From a virus: 48,504 bases of DNA. The stretch lies in the IMG/VR virus record IMGVR_UViG_3300009146_000016, positions 1-48,504 of that record, one strand, 5' to 3'. This document shows positions 24,319 through 30,532 of this stretch, piece by piece. Under the pieces are notes generated by a model, which did not search any database, was not told the origin of the DNA, and saw only the letters and a list, made by a program, of their open reading frames with translations. Position 1 is the stretch's first letter; each line of letters opens with the position of its first letter. Position numbers and translations under genes: made by a program.

Positions 24319-24430
24319 CGCCCTCGGTCGTTATATCGTCACCAGCTTCGGTGGTGATATCTTCACCTGCACCATCATCGGATAGAATCAAGCCGGTGAG
24401 AAGAGTACCGCGAGGGATTCTTCTAGGCAT
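24296..24430 (-). CDS. Small acidic tandem-repeat peptide, 44 aa
   Basis: MPRRIPRGTLLTGLILSDD is followed by three imperfect copies of an eight-residue unit (GEDITTEA, GDDITTEG, GDDITIE), encoded by roughly 24-base tandem repeats. ATG 24430 follows the previous stop by one base. A short basic head and acidic repeat tail suggest a linker or decoration peptide. It could also be a remnant of a longer gene. Confidence 0.5.
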   Translation of the reverse strand: MPRRIPRGTLLTGLILSDDGAGEDITTEAGDDITTEGGDDITIE

Positions 24431-24431
24431 A

Positions 24432-24635
24432 TTACACCACCCGGATTCCCTCGACCCATCCAGAATTGAGAAGGGTCTGAGCTTGATAGAGCTTCCCATT
24501 AGTTGTGTCGAGGATGATCTCTCCTGCGTACTGTGGCGTGACAGACGCGAGAGGCGTACCTGCGTTGGAGCGGTTCTCAGACGTTAGAGGTTTATCTAAC
24601 GTCGCAACACCAGCACGATCGGTTACTATAGCCAT
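24432..24635 (-). CDS. Small late protein, 67 aa, tandem paralogue
   Basis: Starts MAIVTDRAGVATLDKPL and shares NAG-P-ASVTP--GEII-D-TN with the adjacent 68 aa protein, so the pair arose by duplication. ATG 24635 is chosen because AGGAGAG lies just upstream and the sequence aligns with the paralogue's first residue. No family recognised; likely minor virion protein. Confidence 0.62.
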   Translation of the reverse strand: MAIVTDRAGVATLDKPLTSENRSNAGTPLASVTPQYAGEIILDTTNGKLYQAQTLLNSGWVEGIRVV

Positions 24636-24649
24636 GGTGCTGCTCTCCT

Positions 24650-24856
24650 CTAGCTCAGGTCTGGAGAGTTCAGGACCCACATAGCATTGGTCTTATCTAG
24701 CGCCAGCCACGTATTATCATTCGTGCCGTCGTAGATAATCTCACCAGAGAACAGAGGCGTCACGCTGGCGTTCGGGTTTCCAGCGTTCTGCCTGTTCGGC
24801 TTGACTAGAGAGTAGTCAGCCGGAGTGTGACCTGCGCGGTCAGCTACTATGGCCAT
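24650..24856 (-). CDS. Small late protein, 68 aa, tandem paralogue
   Basis: MAIVADRAGHTPADYSLVK and the NAGNPNASVTPLFSGEIIYDGTN pattern match the 67 aa neighbour. The gene overlaps the end of the putative small terminase gene by 17 bases and has AGGAAAA before the ATG. Function unknown. Confidence 0.62.
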   Translation of the reverse strand: MAIVADRAGHTPADYSLVKPNRQNAGNPNASVTPLFSGEIIYDGTNDNTWLALDKTNAMWVLNSPDLS

Positions 24857-25478
24857 TGGTTTTTCCTACTCCGCCGGAGCCATTGAAGCGTAGATCAATC
24901 TTCATCCTAGCCTCCGAGTCTTTCGGTTCAGAGATAACGATGTGTAGTTCGTTCATGCCCGTGTTCTGGCGTGACGCATTATCTTGCGGACGATGACCAG
25001 CTCGATCGAGAAGATCTTTACTCGCAGCCAGTCTATAGCCGGTGTTCTTCGTGCGGGCAGCAATGTCCGCAATGTTGCCGAGAGCCATGCCGGAATACGC
25101 ACTGACACGACATTCGATGTATTCAGAGTTCGCATTGATAAGCTCCCGCATAATGTTCTCAAACATATCTGAGTAGATACGGGACTCACGAATGAAAGTG
25201 ATTTGCTCTGGCTGTAGTTTTGTAGCGTCTGCAATCTCTGTGTCTGAGATTCCCTGTAGAGTATAAGATAACACGACTGATGTTACATTAAGCATCGATA
25301 CATCTGCGCGAAGGTCGCTGAGTACGCGCCGTTGAATCGTCCTGTAGTCTTTGAATGGTACAGAGGTAGAAGGAAGAGGAAGATGAGACGGACCTAGATC
25401 GTCGTCATCTTCCTCTAGTAGGAGATCACCATTCGGAGCGACTAATGGGTCACCGGATTTTGCAAGTTCATTCGGCAT
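24840..25478 (-). CDS. Putative terminase small subunit, 212 aa
   Basis: A helix-turn-helix-like segment lies near residues 75-100 (GISDTEIADATKLQPEQITFIRES), followed by a helical region ending LAASKDLLDRAGHRP. This combination is seen in many small terminase and terminase-like DNA-binding proteins. The N-terminus has an acidic stretch (LLLEEDDDDLG). It is the second late gene and lies 7 kb from terL, an unusual separation, so the assignment is tentative; it could instead be another DNA-binding regulator. A repeat copy lies in its leader. Confidence 0.6.
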   Translation of the reverse strand: MPNELAKSGDPLVAPNGDLLLEEDDDDLGPSHLPLPSTSVPFKDYRTIQRRVLSDLRADVSMLNVTSVVLSYTLQGISDTEIADATKLQPEQITFIRESRIYSDMFENIMRELINANSEYIECRVSAYSGMALGNIADIAARTKNTGYRLAASKDLLDRAGHRPQDNASRQNTGMNELHIVISEPKDSEARMKIDLRFNGSGGVGKTNGHSS

Positions 25479-25489
25479 GGAAACAACTC

Positions 25490-25506
25490 AGCTTTAAGTT
25501 AAAGTT
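25490..25506 (-). repeat. 17-bp palindromic repeat copy
   Basis: Core CTTT-AAGTT-AAAG in the leader of the putative small terminase gene. Confidence 0.9.
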
Positions 25507-25508
25507 GG

Positions 25509-25931
25509 TTAACCGCCTGGATAGTTCCGCGGGTTGCCGTCCTTGTTCGAGGCATACGTCGATGGTGCCATCGGATATGCAAATATCTGATCGTTGAAGT
25601 ACGTGGCATCTGCGGCGTCCGTGTTCGCAGAAATGTCAGTCACGCTTTCGATCGTGCGCTTACCGAGAGCACCACCCCACTCCGAATCAATCGTGCCGCC
25701 TTCTTCTGCGGCCTTGATCCGATAGTGTGAAGCTGCTGCTGCTGAGCCAGCGGTCGCACCGTTGAGCGTAATCATGAGTTCTTTGAGCTTGCGCGCGCTC
25801 TCACGGTCAAACAACCGCGCGAGTTTCCGAATGTATGGCGCGTTACGCGCAAGTGTAAGCGATGAGGAACCTAAGTCTCCCCAAAAGCCACCTTTCACAT
25901 TAGGAGTGATGGCTGGAAGGTTCGTGGCCAT
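25509..25931 (-). CDS. First late gene, hypothetical protein, 140 aa
   Basis: No family recognised. It is a soluble protein with a helical middle (YIRKLARLFDRESARKLKELM) and a low-complexity Asn/Pro/Gly-rich C-terminus. It is the first gene of the leftward block, with GGAG and a repeat copy before ATG 25931, so it is likely transcribed most strongly from the divergent promoter. A structural or assembly role is inferred only from position. Confidence 0.65.
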   Translation of the reverse strand: MATNLPAITPNVKGGFWGDLGSSSLTLARNAPYIRKLARLFDRESARKLKELMITLNGATAGSAAAASHYRIKAAEEGGTIDSEWGGALGKRTIESVTDISANTDAADATYFNDQIFAYPMAPSTYASNKDGNPRNYPGG

Positions 25932-25942
25932 GGCAAGTTCTC

Positions 25943-25959
25943 CACTTTAAGTTAAAGTT
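25943..25959 (-). repeat. 17-bp palindromic repeat copy
   Basis: Core CTTT-AAGTT-AAAG just upstream of the ribosome site for the first late gene. Confidence 0.9.
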
Positions 25960-25995
25960 CCCGCATATGTCGTCACATATACGTTTCGATAATCA

Positions 25996-26024
25996 ATTTT
26001 CTCACATTATGCGCGCAAAGTCAA
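25996..26024 (-). promoter_or_regulatory. Candidate leftward late promoter
   Basis: On the minus strand TTGACT, 17 bases, then GAAAAT. The -35 is a good match and the -10 a weak one. It is the best candidate to drive the 31 kb leftward block; its -35 lies 8 bases from that of the rightward promoter at 26033. Confidence 0.4.
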
Positions 26025-26032
26025 GAAATATA

Positions 26033-26061
26033 TTGACAATTGCTCAGAATTATGATAAAAT
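26033..26061 (+). promoter_or_regulatory. Sigma70-type promoter aimed at a terminator
   Basis: TTGACA, 17 bases, TAAAAT. The start would be about 26068, only a few bases before the terminator hairpin at 26073, so the product would be a very short RNA unless read-through occurs. Confidence 0.6.
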
Positions 26062-26072
26062 CTTCTTACAAA

Positions 26073-26114
26073 AACGGAGATAGAGCATTTTTCAGCCCTA
26101 TCTCCGTTATTTTT
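26073..26114 (+). terminator. Intrinsic terminator or attenuator, probably bidirectional
   Basis: AACGGAGATAG pairs perfectly with CTATCTCCGTT (26098-26108), followed by ATTTTT. On the other strand a run of five T (26074-26070) follows the stem. It insulates the divergent promoters or attenuates the promoter at 26033. Confidence 0.75.
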
Positions 26115-26202
26115 GTGCAGATATACCGCTCGGGACGTTAACATCTGCGCAGTAATGAAGAATATCCTGTTGTCGAGGCAGGTATTTCCGCATTTATGAA
26201 GT

Positions 26203-26219
26203 AACTTTAACATAAAGTT
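26203..26219 (+). repeat. 17-bp palindromic repeat copy, central variant
   Basis: AACTTTAACATAAAGTT in the non-coding region, far from any start codon; followed by a T-rich segment (26228-26262). Confidence 0.88.
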
Positions 26220-26358
26220 CAGTAAAAGTCAAGTAAGTTTCGTTTAAGTTCAAGTTTTTTTGCACGATGGGACTCCTGTGGCGATCTTGGGACTCCGAAA
26301 TTTCAGAAAGGGGGGCATGTCTAGTCTCGCTTCGCTCGCCGCCGCAATTCTGTCAAGC

Positions 26359-26386
26359 AAAAACGCCACCACCTTGGGTTGTGGCG
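26359..26386 (-). terminator. Candidate minus-strand terminator
   Basis: CGCCACCAC pairs with GTTGTGGCG (one mismatch) around CTTGG. Read leftward it is followed by TTTTT. No gene reads into it from the right, so it may end an unannotated small RNA or antisense transcript. Confidence 0.45.
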
Positions 26387-26591
26387 GGGGATACGGGGCT
26401 GGCATCGATATTTACTGCCAGTAAACCGCGCGCAAAACATCAACAATATCAACAACATAGCGCACATGCCGGCGCGCGCATACTTTCCTATTGGGAATAT
26501 GCACACATGCACATATCCTTATATCCTTATTGAAACTTATAGTTGTGCTGTATGGGTTGTGAGCCGCAGATCAATCAGCCCACGGATCAAG

Positions 26592-26600
26592 TTATCCACA
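26592..26600 (+). promoter_or_regulatory. DnaA box
   Basis: Exact TTATCCACA, the consensus binding site of bacterial DnaA, near AT-rich direct repeats (ATATCCTT twice at about 26514-26530). A single box is only weak evidence for a replication origin. Confidence 0.45.
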
Positions 26601-26644
26601 GCTATTCGCACCTTTCCTGTCAGTTAAGCCTTTGATATTGCTCA

Positions 26645-26661
26645 AGCTTTAACTTAAAGTT
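26645..26661 (+). repeat. 17-bp palindromic repeat copy
   Basis: Core CTTT-AACTT-AAAG followed by TTGCTTTTTT, 21 bases upstream of the early promoter's -35 element. Confidence 0.9.
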
Positions 26662-26682
26662 TGCTTTTTTGTCTCGCGTCTA

Positions 26683-26711
26683 TTGATCCTGATTTATTAT
26701 TGTGATATGAT
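26683..26711 (+). promoter_or_regulatory. Rightward early promoter
   Basis: TTGATC, 17 bases, TATGAT; predicted start about 26718. It drives the first three early genes up to the terminator at 28573. Confidence 0.7.
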
Positions 26712-26736
26712 GTTCAGTTAATAAGAAGAACAGTTG

Positions 26737-26888
26737 ATGGCGGGCCGTCATACCGCGCCATTCCTGTCCGGCTCTTTGACATTGTTGGAAATTGCTCCGT
26801 GGTTTGATTGTCGCGACCATGCCATAAGTTTTGCTTATGTCATGCTCGCGGCAATCCAGCCGCACGGTTAGCCTTGCCGTACCAAGGC
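26737..26888 (+). promoter_or_regulatory. Structured early leader with three hairpins
   Basis: Three stems lie in the roughly 185-base leader of the first early gene. ATGGCG/CGCCAT is at 26737-26761. A long imperfect stem at 26806-26856 has about 20 paired positions, two mismatches and a TTTTG loop. GCCTTG/CAAGGC is at 26871-26888, a few bases before the ribosome site AAGGAA. The layout suggests RNA-level control or a stability structure. Confidence 0.6.
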
Positions 26889-26904
26889 AATAAGGAACTA
26901 AGTC

Positions 26905-27156
26905 ATGAACCGTTCAATCAGCATCACGCAAGCTATCGTCGCCTTTGTTGTGTTCGCGAGCATGTTCGCTCTTGAAGTTCGCGCTCAGGACATTCCGGCG
27001 GCGAACTGGTGCAAGGGTCGCACACAAGACAAGTGCAATGCTTCTGTGGCTTGCTCTTGGCGCGAAACAATCACCGATGGAGTTAGCAAGACAAGCTGCA
27101 TCTACAACGCAAAGGCCGCAAAGGCAATCGTGGCCAAGTCCGTTGCGGGCAATTAG
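26905..27156 (+). CDS. Small secreted cysteine-containing protein, 83 aa
   Basis: First early gene. The N-terminus (SITQAIVAFVVFASMFALEVRAQ) is a Sec signal peptide with cleavage after VRA. The mature part of about 55 residues has four cysteines (WCKG, KCNASVACSW, SCIY) able to form two disulphides, and a basic Ala/Lys tail. A periplasmic early protein could block superinfection or modify the envelope, but this is conjecture. AAGGAA precedes ATG 26905. Confidence 0.7.
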   Translation: MNRSISITQAIVAFVVFASMFALEVRAQDIPAANWCKGRTQDKCNASVACSWRETITDGVSKTSCIYNAKAAKAIVAKSVAGN

Positions 27157-27164
27157 TCTCAGCT

Positions 27165-27181
27165 AACTTTAACTTAAAGCT
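27165..27181 (+). repeat. 17-bp palindromic repeat copy overlapping a hairpin
   Basis: AACTTTAACTTAAAGCT; its right arm is also part of the left arm of the 12-bp hairpin at 27177-27206, so the two folds exclude one another. Confidence 0.9.
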
Positions 27182-27206
27182 AGGCCGCGCAAATGCGGCC
27201 TAGCTT
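27177..27206 (+). promoter_or_regulatory. Perfect 12-bp hairpin before the second early gene
   Basis: AAGCTAGGCCGC pairs with GCGGCCTAGCTT around the loop GCAAAT. No U-tract follows; the ribosome site GGGAG begins 6 bases later. A processing or translation control structure is more likely than a terminator. Confidence 0.65.
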
Positions 27207-27225
27207 CCAATCGGGAGCAAACCCA

Positions 27226-27483
27226 ATGCGTTTACCTAATCCCTACAATGGCGTGACGCCACAAGGCCAGAACGTGCTTATGCAGAATATCTACCGCATG
27301 GTGATTTGCGATATGTCTTGCCCGTCTTATCGGCCAGACATTCAAGACCGTTTCAGTGACATGCGCGGATATTTCCTGTACATGGACACAAGCGAAATTC
27401 GCGCATGGTTCGCCTGGCAAGGCATTTTCGTTTTCAAGTGCGATTACTCTCTAACCAATGACAAGCCTCTATTCACGCGCTAA
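27226..27483 (+). CDS. Hypothetical early protein, 85 aa
   Basis: MRLPNPYNGVTPQGQNVLMQN begins at ATG 27226 behind GGGAGC; an earlier ATG at 27193 lies within the hairpin loop and is unlikely. The protein is aromatic-rich with three cysteines (ICDMSCPSY, FKCDYS) and no signal peptide. It lies between two hairpin-rich junctions in the first early operon. Function unknown. Confidence 0.65.
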   Translation: MRLPNPYNGVTPQGQNVLMQNIYRMVICDMSCPSYRPDIQDRFSDMRGYFLYMDTSEIRAWFAWQGIFVFKCDYSLTNDKPLFTR

Positions 27484-27496
27484 CGCAACACCGCTG

Positions 27497-27523
27497 GCAT
27501 GGCACTAACAAATAGTGCCATGC
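27497..27523 (+). promoter_or_regulatory. Perfect 11-bp intergenic hairpin
   Basis: GCATGGCACTA pairs with TAGTGCCATGC around ACAAA. It is followed by two smaller stems, GGGC-TGTT-GCCC and CTAGC-TTTC-GCTAG. None has a U-tract. The group fills the junction before ATG 27584 and resembles RNA processing sites. Confidence 0.6.
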
Positions 27524-27583
27524 AAGGGCTGTTGCCCCTAGCTTTCGCTAGTCCTGACAAATCAAACCAACGGAGCAAACACA

Positions 27584-28555
27584 ATGCAAACCAATCGCAA
27601 AGCCAATCGCAAAATCTCTACGGGCAAGGCCAAGGCCAAGCAAGTCGCGGCCAAGCAAGCGGCGAAAGCCTCAGTCAAGTCCGAAAGTGTTAGCGATGAG
27701 ATTGAGACGGCCAAGGGCGCACTTATTCTCGTACAGCCCAAGGCAATGCAAATCAATCTCGGCGGCGAACTGTTAGACGCCATTTCGGCAGAGTTTTCCG
27801 CAGGCGACAAAATCAAAGAGCTTACCGGGCAACGTGGTTATTTGCGCCAAGAAGCACGGGCAAAGGCTACACTGGGCGTTTTCAACGTGATCCAGAATGA
27901 TGACGGTTTTGACGCCAGTGCCGTTTACGGTTCAGAGAAGGCTTGGCGCGATGAACTGTCCAAACTCTACGTTGCCATGGGCGTACGCAATCCCGATGGC
28001 ACGTTGACCAAACGGTTCGCGGAAGCCTTCCCTAATCCAAACGCCAATGAGACTGAGAAGGCTTCTCCGGCTCACAAGCGGCGGGAAAGCTTGCGGAACA
28101 ATATCGCCACGCTTCTGAAGAAGGCGACGCGAGCCGCACTCGCACTCGATGAAAAAGGCATGATCCCTTCATTTGACAAGGAGCACCACACGCTCCTGAT
28201 TGAAGGCAAGACGCCAGCGACGATTGCGGGCAAGGCTGGCAAGCCCATGCTGCTGACAGGCGAAAAGCACGCCAACGCAACGGAGCGTGCAAGCTTCGAG
28301 GCTTTGATGAATATCGCCGACAAAGCGCACGGCAAGGAAAAGGCCCCGCCCGCTCAGAAAGGCGGCGCTACCACTGTTGAAGCCATTGCCCAATCAGCGG
28401 CAACGGACAATGCAGAACTGCAAGCCTTGGTTAATGCCGTGATTGTCACACTGACAAGCCTCAAAGATGGGGTCAAGCAATCACAGCGCAAGATAATCGA
28501 AAAGCTTGACGCAGAGGTTTCAGCCTTCCTGCAAGACGCGCATGACGTTGACTAA
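27584..28555 (+). CDS. Lysine/alanine-rich early protein, 323 aa
   Basis: The largest product of the first early operon. The N-terminal 40 residues are very basic (NRKISTGKAKAKQVAAKQAAK), suitable for nucleic-acid binding; the rest is mainly helical and soluble (ELTGQRGYLRQEARAKATLG; RRESLRNNIATLLKKATRAALAL). No family recognised. GGAG precedes ATG 27584 and a strong terminator follows the stop. Codon use looks more G+C-rich than that of the small genes further right. It is a candidate early DNA-binding or host-takeover protein, by inference. Confidence 0.68.
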   Translation: MQTNRKANRKISTGKAKAKQVAAKQAAKASVKSESVSDEIETAKGALILVQPKAMQINLGGELLDAISAEFSAGDKIKELTGQRGYLRQEARAKATLGVFNVIQNDDGFDASAVYGSEKAWRDELSKLYVAMGVRNPDGTLTKRFAEAFPNPNANETEKASPAHKRRESLRNNIATLLKKATRAALALDEKGMIPSFDKEHHTLLIEGKTPATIAGKAGKPMLLTGEKHANATERASFEALMNIADKAHGKEKAPPAQKGGATTVEAIAQSAATDNAELQALVNAVIVTLTSLKDGVKQSQRKIIEKLDAEVSAFLQDAHDVD

Positions 28556-28572
28556 ACTAGCCTGAACTATCC

Positions 28573-28606
28573 AGACCCTAGGCGTTCGAGCCTAGGGTCT
28601 TTTTTT
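28573..28606 (+). terminator. Strong intrinsic terminator of the first early operon
   Basis: AGACCCTAGGC pairs perfectly with GCCTAGGGTCT around GTTCGA, followed by a run of T. It ends the transcript covering 26905-28555. Confidence 0.88.
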
Positions 28607-28612
28607 GTGCTT

Positions 28613-28629
28613 AACTTTAACTTAAAGTT
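28613..28629 (+). repeat. 17-bp palindromic repeat copy
   Basis: Full consensus AACTTTAACTTAAAGTT just after the terminator, upstream of the second early promoter. Confidence 0.92.
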
Positions 28630-28726
28630 TACTCCATTTCGCCTATAACGTGTAAGTAAGTAAGTAACTAACCCTAGGTTGACCCCTCTCCCCCCTCCAG
28701 AGTGAGCGGCTGGACTATCGCAGCCC

Positions 28727-28755
28727 TTGAACCTGAACTTTTTTCATGGTATAAT
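28727..28755 (+). promoter_or_regulatory. Second early promoter
   Basis: TTGAAC, 17 bases, perfect TATAAT, with TG one base before the -10 (extended -10). It drives the small-gene cluster from 28788. Confidence 0.75.
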
Positions 28756-28787
28756 TCTTTTCTACTACGGGAAGAAGGAACAATCTC

Positions 28788-28991
28788 ATGAGAGTGAAAA
28801 CTGAAGTCAAGCGTTATGGTGACGGTAGGTGGGAGCGCGTCCAATGGAAGGCAGTTGTGTTTGTGACTCAGTGGATACCAATAGGCTTAGGGTTCTACAA
28901 GGAAGATACGAGTGAAGCTATCGCAGCCTATGGCTTCAATCACAAGCGTGACGCGCAAGCATGGGCTGACGAAGAAGCTTCGAGACTTTAA
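28788..28991 (+). CDS. Hypothetical early protein, 67 aa
   Basis: A small basic protein with a tryptophan-rich middle (GRWERVQWKAVVFVTQWIP) and a helical end (HKRDAQAWADEEASRL). AAGGAAC precedes ATG 28788. Its stop codon TAA is part of a repeat copy. First gene after the second early promoter; function unknown. Confidence 0.6.
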   Translation: MRVKTEVKRYGDGRWERVQWKAVVFVTQWIPIGLGFYKEDTSEAIAAYGFNHKRDAQAWADEEASRL

Positions 28992-29000
28992 CTTAAAGCT
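28984..29000 (+). repeat. 17-bp palindromic repeat copy supplying a stop codon
   Basis: Core CTTT-AACTT-AAAG; the CTT TAA reading ends the 67 aa gene. Confidence 0.9.
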
Positions 29001-29018
29001 GAAGAAAGGAACTAGATC

Positions 29019-29252
29019 ATGACCAATGAGAAACAGGTAGCAAACATCATCCTCGCGGAGATTGTTGATGCTATTCAAGAAGCGGTCGATGCTTGCCCAC
29101 AAGGTATGCCATCTGGCCATCTGTATGCGCGGCTCATGCCTTACATGGGCATCGACACTTACAACCAGATTATAGCTGCGATGGTCAAGGCCGGACGCAT
29201 CACCAACCACGGGCATCTACTCGAAACCACGAAGAAGGGAGAAGGGGCGTAA
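29019..29252 (+). CDS. Small winged-helix-like hypothetical protein, 77 aa
   Basis: Helical sequence with IILAEIVDAIQEAVDACPQG, then GHLYARLMPYMGIDTYNQIIAAMVKAGRI, a pattern resembling a winged-helix core (helix, recognition-like helix, wing NHGHLLETT). AAGGAAC precedes ATG 29019. The stop codon sits in the tetraloop of the hairpin at 29241. It could be a small DNA-binding regulator; unproven. Confidence 0.6.
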   Translation: MTNEKQVANIILAEIVDAIQEAVDACPQGMPSGHLYARLMPYMGIDTYNQIIAAMVKAGRITNHGHLLETTKKGEGA

Positions 29253-29264
29253 GCCCCTTCTTTT
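29241..29264 (+). terminator. Hairpin with U-rich tail at a gene end
   Basis: GAAGGGGC pairs with GCCCCTTC around a GTAA tetraloop, followed by TTTTCTC. The TAA of the 77 aa gene lies in the loop. The short U-run suggests partial termination within the cluster. Confidence 0.6.
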
Positions 29265-29270
29265 CTCAAC

Positions 29271-29480
29271 ATGAAAAGAGCCGATCACTTTACTCTCTCA
29301 GTCTGTAAAGAGCATGACTGCCTTCATATCCAACTCTTTGACTCTGAGGGTAACTGCTACGCTGGTTGCGACATAGATGCAGATGATGTTATCGCGTTTG
29401 CATCTGCGTGTATGATAGCCGCGCATGAGCTTGACAAGACTGAAGAAACTTTAACTAAAAGTTCTAGGGAGATTAACTGA
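29271..29480 (+). CDS. Hypothetical early protein, 69 aa
   Basis: A small acidic protein with three cysteines (SVCKEHDCLHIQLFDSEGNCYAGC) and a helical end. It starts just after the terminator-like hairpin without a clear ribosome site. Its C-terminus (ETLTKSSRE) is encoded by a repeat copy whose central change avoids an in-frame TAA. Confidence 0.58.
   Translation: MKRADHFTLSVCKEHDCLHIQLFDSEGNCYAGCDIDADDVIAFASACMIAAHELDKTEETLTKSSREIN
29447..29463 (+). repeat. Intragenic palindromic repeat copy, stop-avoiding variant
   Basis: AACTTTAACTAAAAGTT read as (E)TLTKSS; consensus would give ACT TAA (stop) in this frame. Confidence 0.88.
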
Positions 29481-29791
29481 TGACTGACGCTCCATTATTC
29501 AAGGATCATCCGTTCGATGATGTATGCAAGCAAGCGGACGCTATGATCCGCAAAGGATGGACCGTGTACCAGAAGTTCACATGCGAACAGTGCAAGGCTC
29601 GTCAGACCATCGACGTGCCGAACACGTTCTACACTGAGGGCTCATGTGAAGAGTGTGGGCATATCACTGATCTCCGTGCCTCTGGTTGTAACATGCTCAT
29701 CATGCGTGGCTTCGCGCACACAGAGGAACAGCGCCAGCGAGCGATGGCTCGATCAGCGAAAGAGGTAGAGGAAAGGAACCGTAAATCATGA
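29480..29791 (+). CDS. Zinc-ribbon early protein, 103 aa
   Basis: A Cys4 zinc ribbon is visible: CEQC near residues 35-38 and CEEC near 55-58, separated by a beta-hairpin-like stretch. The C-terminus is basic and helical (QRQRAMARSAKEVEERNRKS). TGATG overlap joins it to the previous gene. Such small zinc ribbons often bind nucleic acid or a polymerase; the target here is unknown. Confidence 0.65.
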   Translation: MTDAPLFKDHPFDDVCKQADAMIRKGWTVYQKFTCEQCKARQTIDVPNTFYTEGSCEECGHITDLRASGCNMLIMRGFAHTEEQRQRAMARSAKEVEERNRKS

Positions 29792-30072
29792 GCGACGTTT
29801 ATGCCTCACACAAGGTATGGATCATCGTGGATCACCTTGACCATCCCATGAATGATTACAGTATCTTCTGCAATCCCTCCACCACTATCCAAACCTATGT
29901 GACAGAGAAGCAAGCCAAACATGCCATTACTGTCAAGGGTGATAAGTTTGGCAAAGCTAAGTTCGATCACTGTCGCCCTGTTGAAGCTACAGTCACATGG
30001 TTAACGCATCGTGAAGAGCAACCCAATGACAGTAAAGTTCCCAAACCAGATAGCAAAGACAACGCTCGATGA
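29788..30072 (+). CDS. Hypothetical early protein, 94 aa
   Basis: ATGA overlap with the zinc-ribbon gene. A mixed alpha/beta small protein (KVWIIVDHLDHPMNDYSIFC) with a polar, charged tail. No motif recognised. The end overlaps the next gene by 47 bases, typical of densely packed phage early genes. Confidence 0.58.
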   Translation: MSDVYASHKVWIIVDHLDHPMNDYSIFCNPSTTIQTYVTEKQAKHAITVKGDKFGKAKFDHCRPVEATVTWLTHREEQPNDSKVPKPDSKDNAR

Positions 30073-30256
30073 CTTCATCATATCCACAATTTGGATAGAG
30101 GAAATCAATCGCTACGAAACCATGGTGTTCACCAAGCGTAGCGATGGACATATAGGCGATGAGTTAGAGAGCCATCGCAATGAGCATCGTGCCTCTGCAA
30201 TGTTTATCCATGCCATGCTTATGTACGAATACACAGAAGGAGCTAAGAAGAAATGA
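30026..30256 (+). CDS. Hypothetical early protein, 76 aa
   Basis: MTVKFPNQIAKTTLDDFIIST from ATG 30026; a GTG at 30011 would add five residues. Small alpha/beta protein with a helical, methionine-rich C-terminus (ASAMFIHAMLMYEYTEGAKKK). Overlaps both neighbours. Function unknown. Confidence 0.55.
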   Translation: MTVKFPNQIAKTTLDDFIISTIWIEEINRYETMVFTKRSDGHIGDELESHRNEHRASAMFIHAMLMYEYTEGAKKK

Positions 30257-30492
30257 AGACCGCATCATCATATACCTCAGCACGTTATATCCCTGTTGAC
30301 TACCGCGCCATCATCCTACGCGCATCACGCGCATGGGCTATCGCGCACTCGTCCGATCCATTTGCGTACATGCGTATGCTCACTCACCTGACCAACAAGA
30401 ACTGCATCACTGGCTTAGCTAGTGACGTTCTTGATGATGCCCTGCGTATCATGGGGCCTGAGAAGGCAAAGCTTCACGGCTTTGTGCGTTAG
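30253..30492 (+). CDS. Hypothetical early protein, 79 aa
   Basis: Starts in an ATGA overlap. Basic helical protein (YRAIILRASRAWAIAHSSDPFAYMRMLTHL). A perfect hairpin and a repeat copy follow the stop. No family recognised. Confidence 0.57.
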   Translation: MKTASSYTSARYIPVDYRAIILRASRAWAIAHSSDPFAYMRMLTHLTNKNCITGLASDVLDDALRIMGPEKAKLHGFVR

Positions 30493-30501
30493 GCTTACCT
30501 C

Positions 30502-30530
30502 GGCGTGGGTAGCATACCGCTATCCACGCC
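30502..30530 (+). promoter_or_regulatory. 11-bp intergenic hairpin
   Basis: GGCGTGGGTAG pairs with CTATCCACGCC (one G-U) around CATACCG. No U-tract; the repeat copy at 30533 follows directly. Likely RNA processing or stability element. Confidence 0.6.
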
Positions 30531-30532
30531 AT

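Larger units (their letters stand above)
25932..26904. other. Divergent non-coding control region, about 970 bp
   Basis: Separates the leftward late and rightward early blocks. From left to right it holds a repeat copy, two back-to-back promoters, a hairpin terminator, a second repeat copy, a T-rich stretch, a hairpin terminator for the minus strand, an AT-rich part with short direct repeats and a perfect DnaA box, a third repeat copy, a strong rightward promoter and a leader with three hairpins. Short open frames here have no ribosome sites and look non-coding. Confidence 0.8.

Noticed and set aside
26267-26627. Open frames of 60-90 codons in the divergent region
   Set aside because: They overlap one another on both strands, lack ribosome sites and coincide with hairpins and direct repeats.
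26806-26856. Long leader hairpin as a tRNA
   Set aside because: It is a single long stem without cloverleaf arms, a T-loop or an acceptor stem. No tRNA was recognised by eye anywhere in the window, although a tRNA-scanning program was not available.
27499-27693. 64-codon frame before the 323 aa gene
   Set aside because: It runs through three intergenic hairpins and the start of the real gene, in another frame, without a ribosome site.
28652-28667. GTAAGTAAGTAAGTAA tandem repeat
   Set aside because: A short simple-sequence run between a terminator and a promoter; too small to infer a function.
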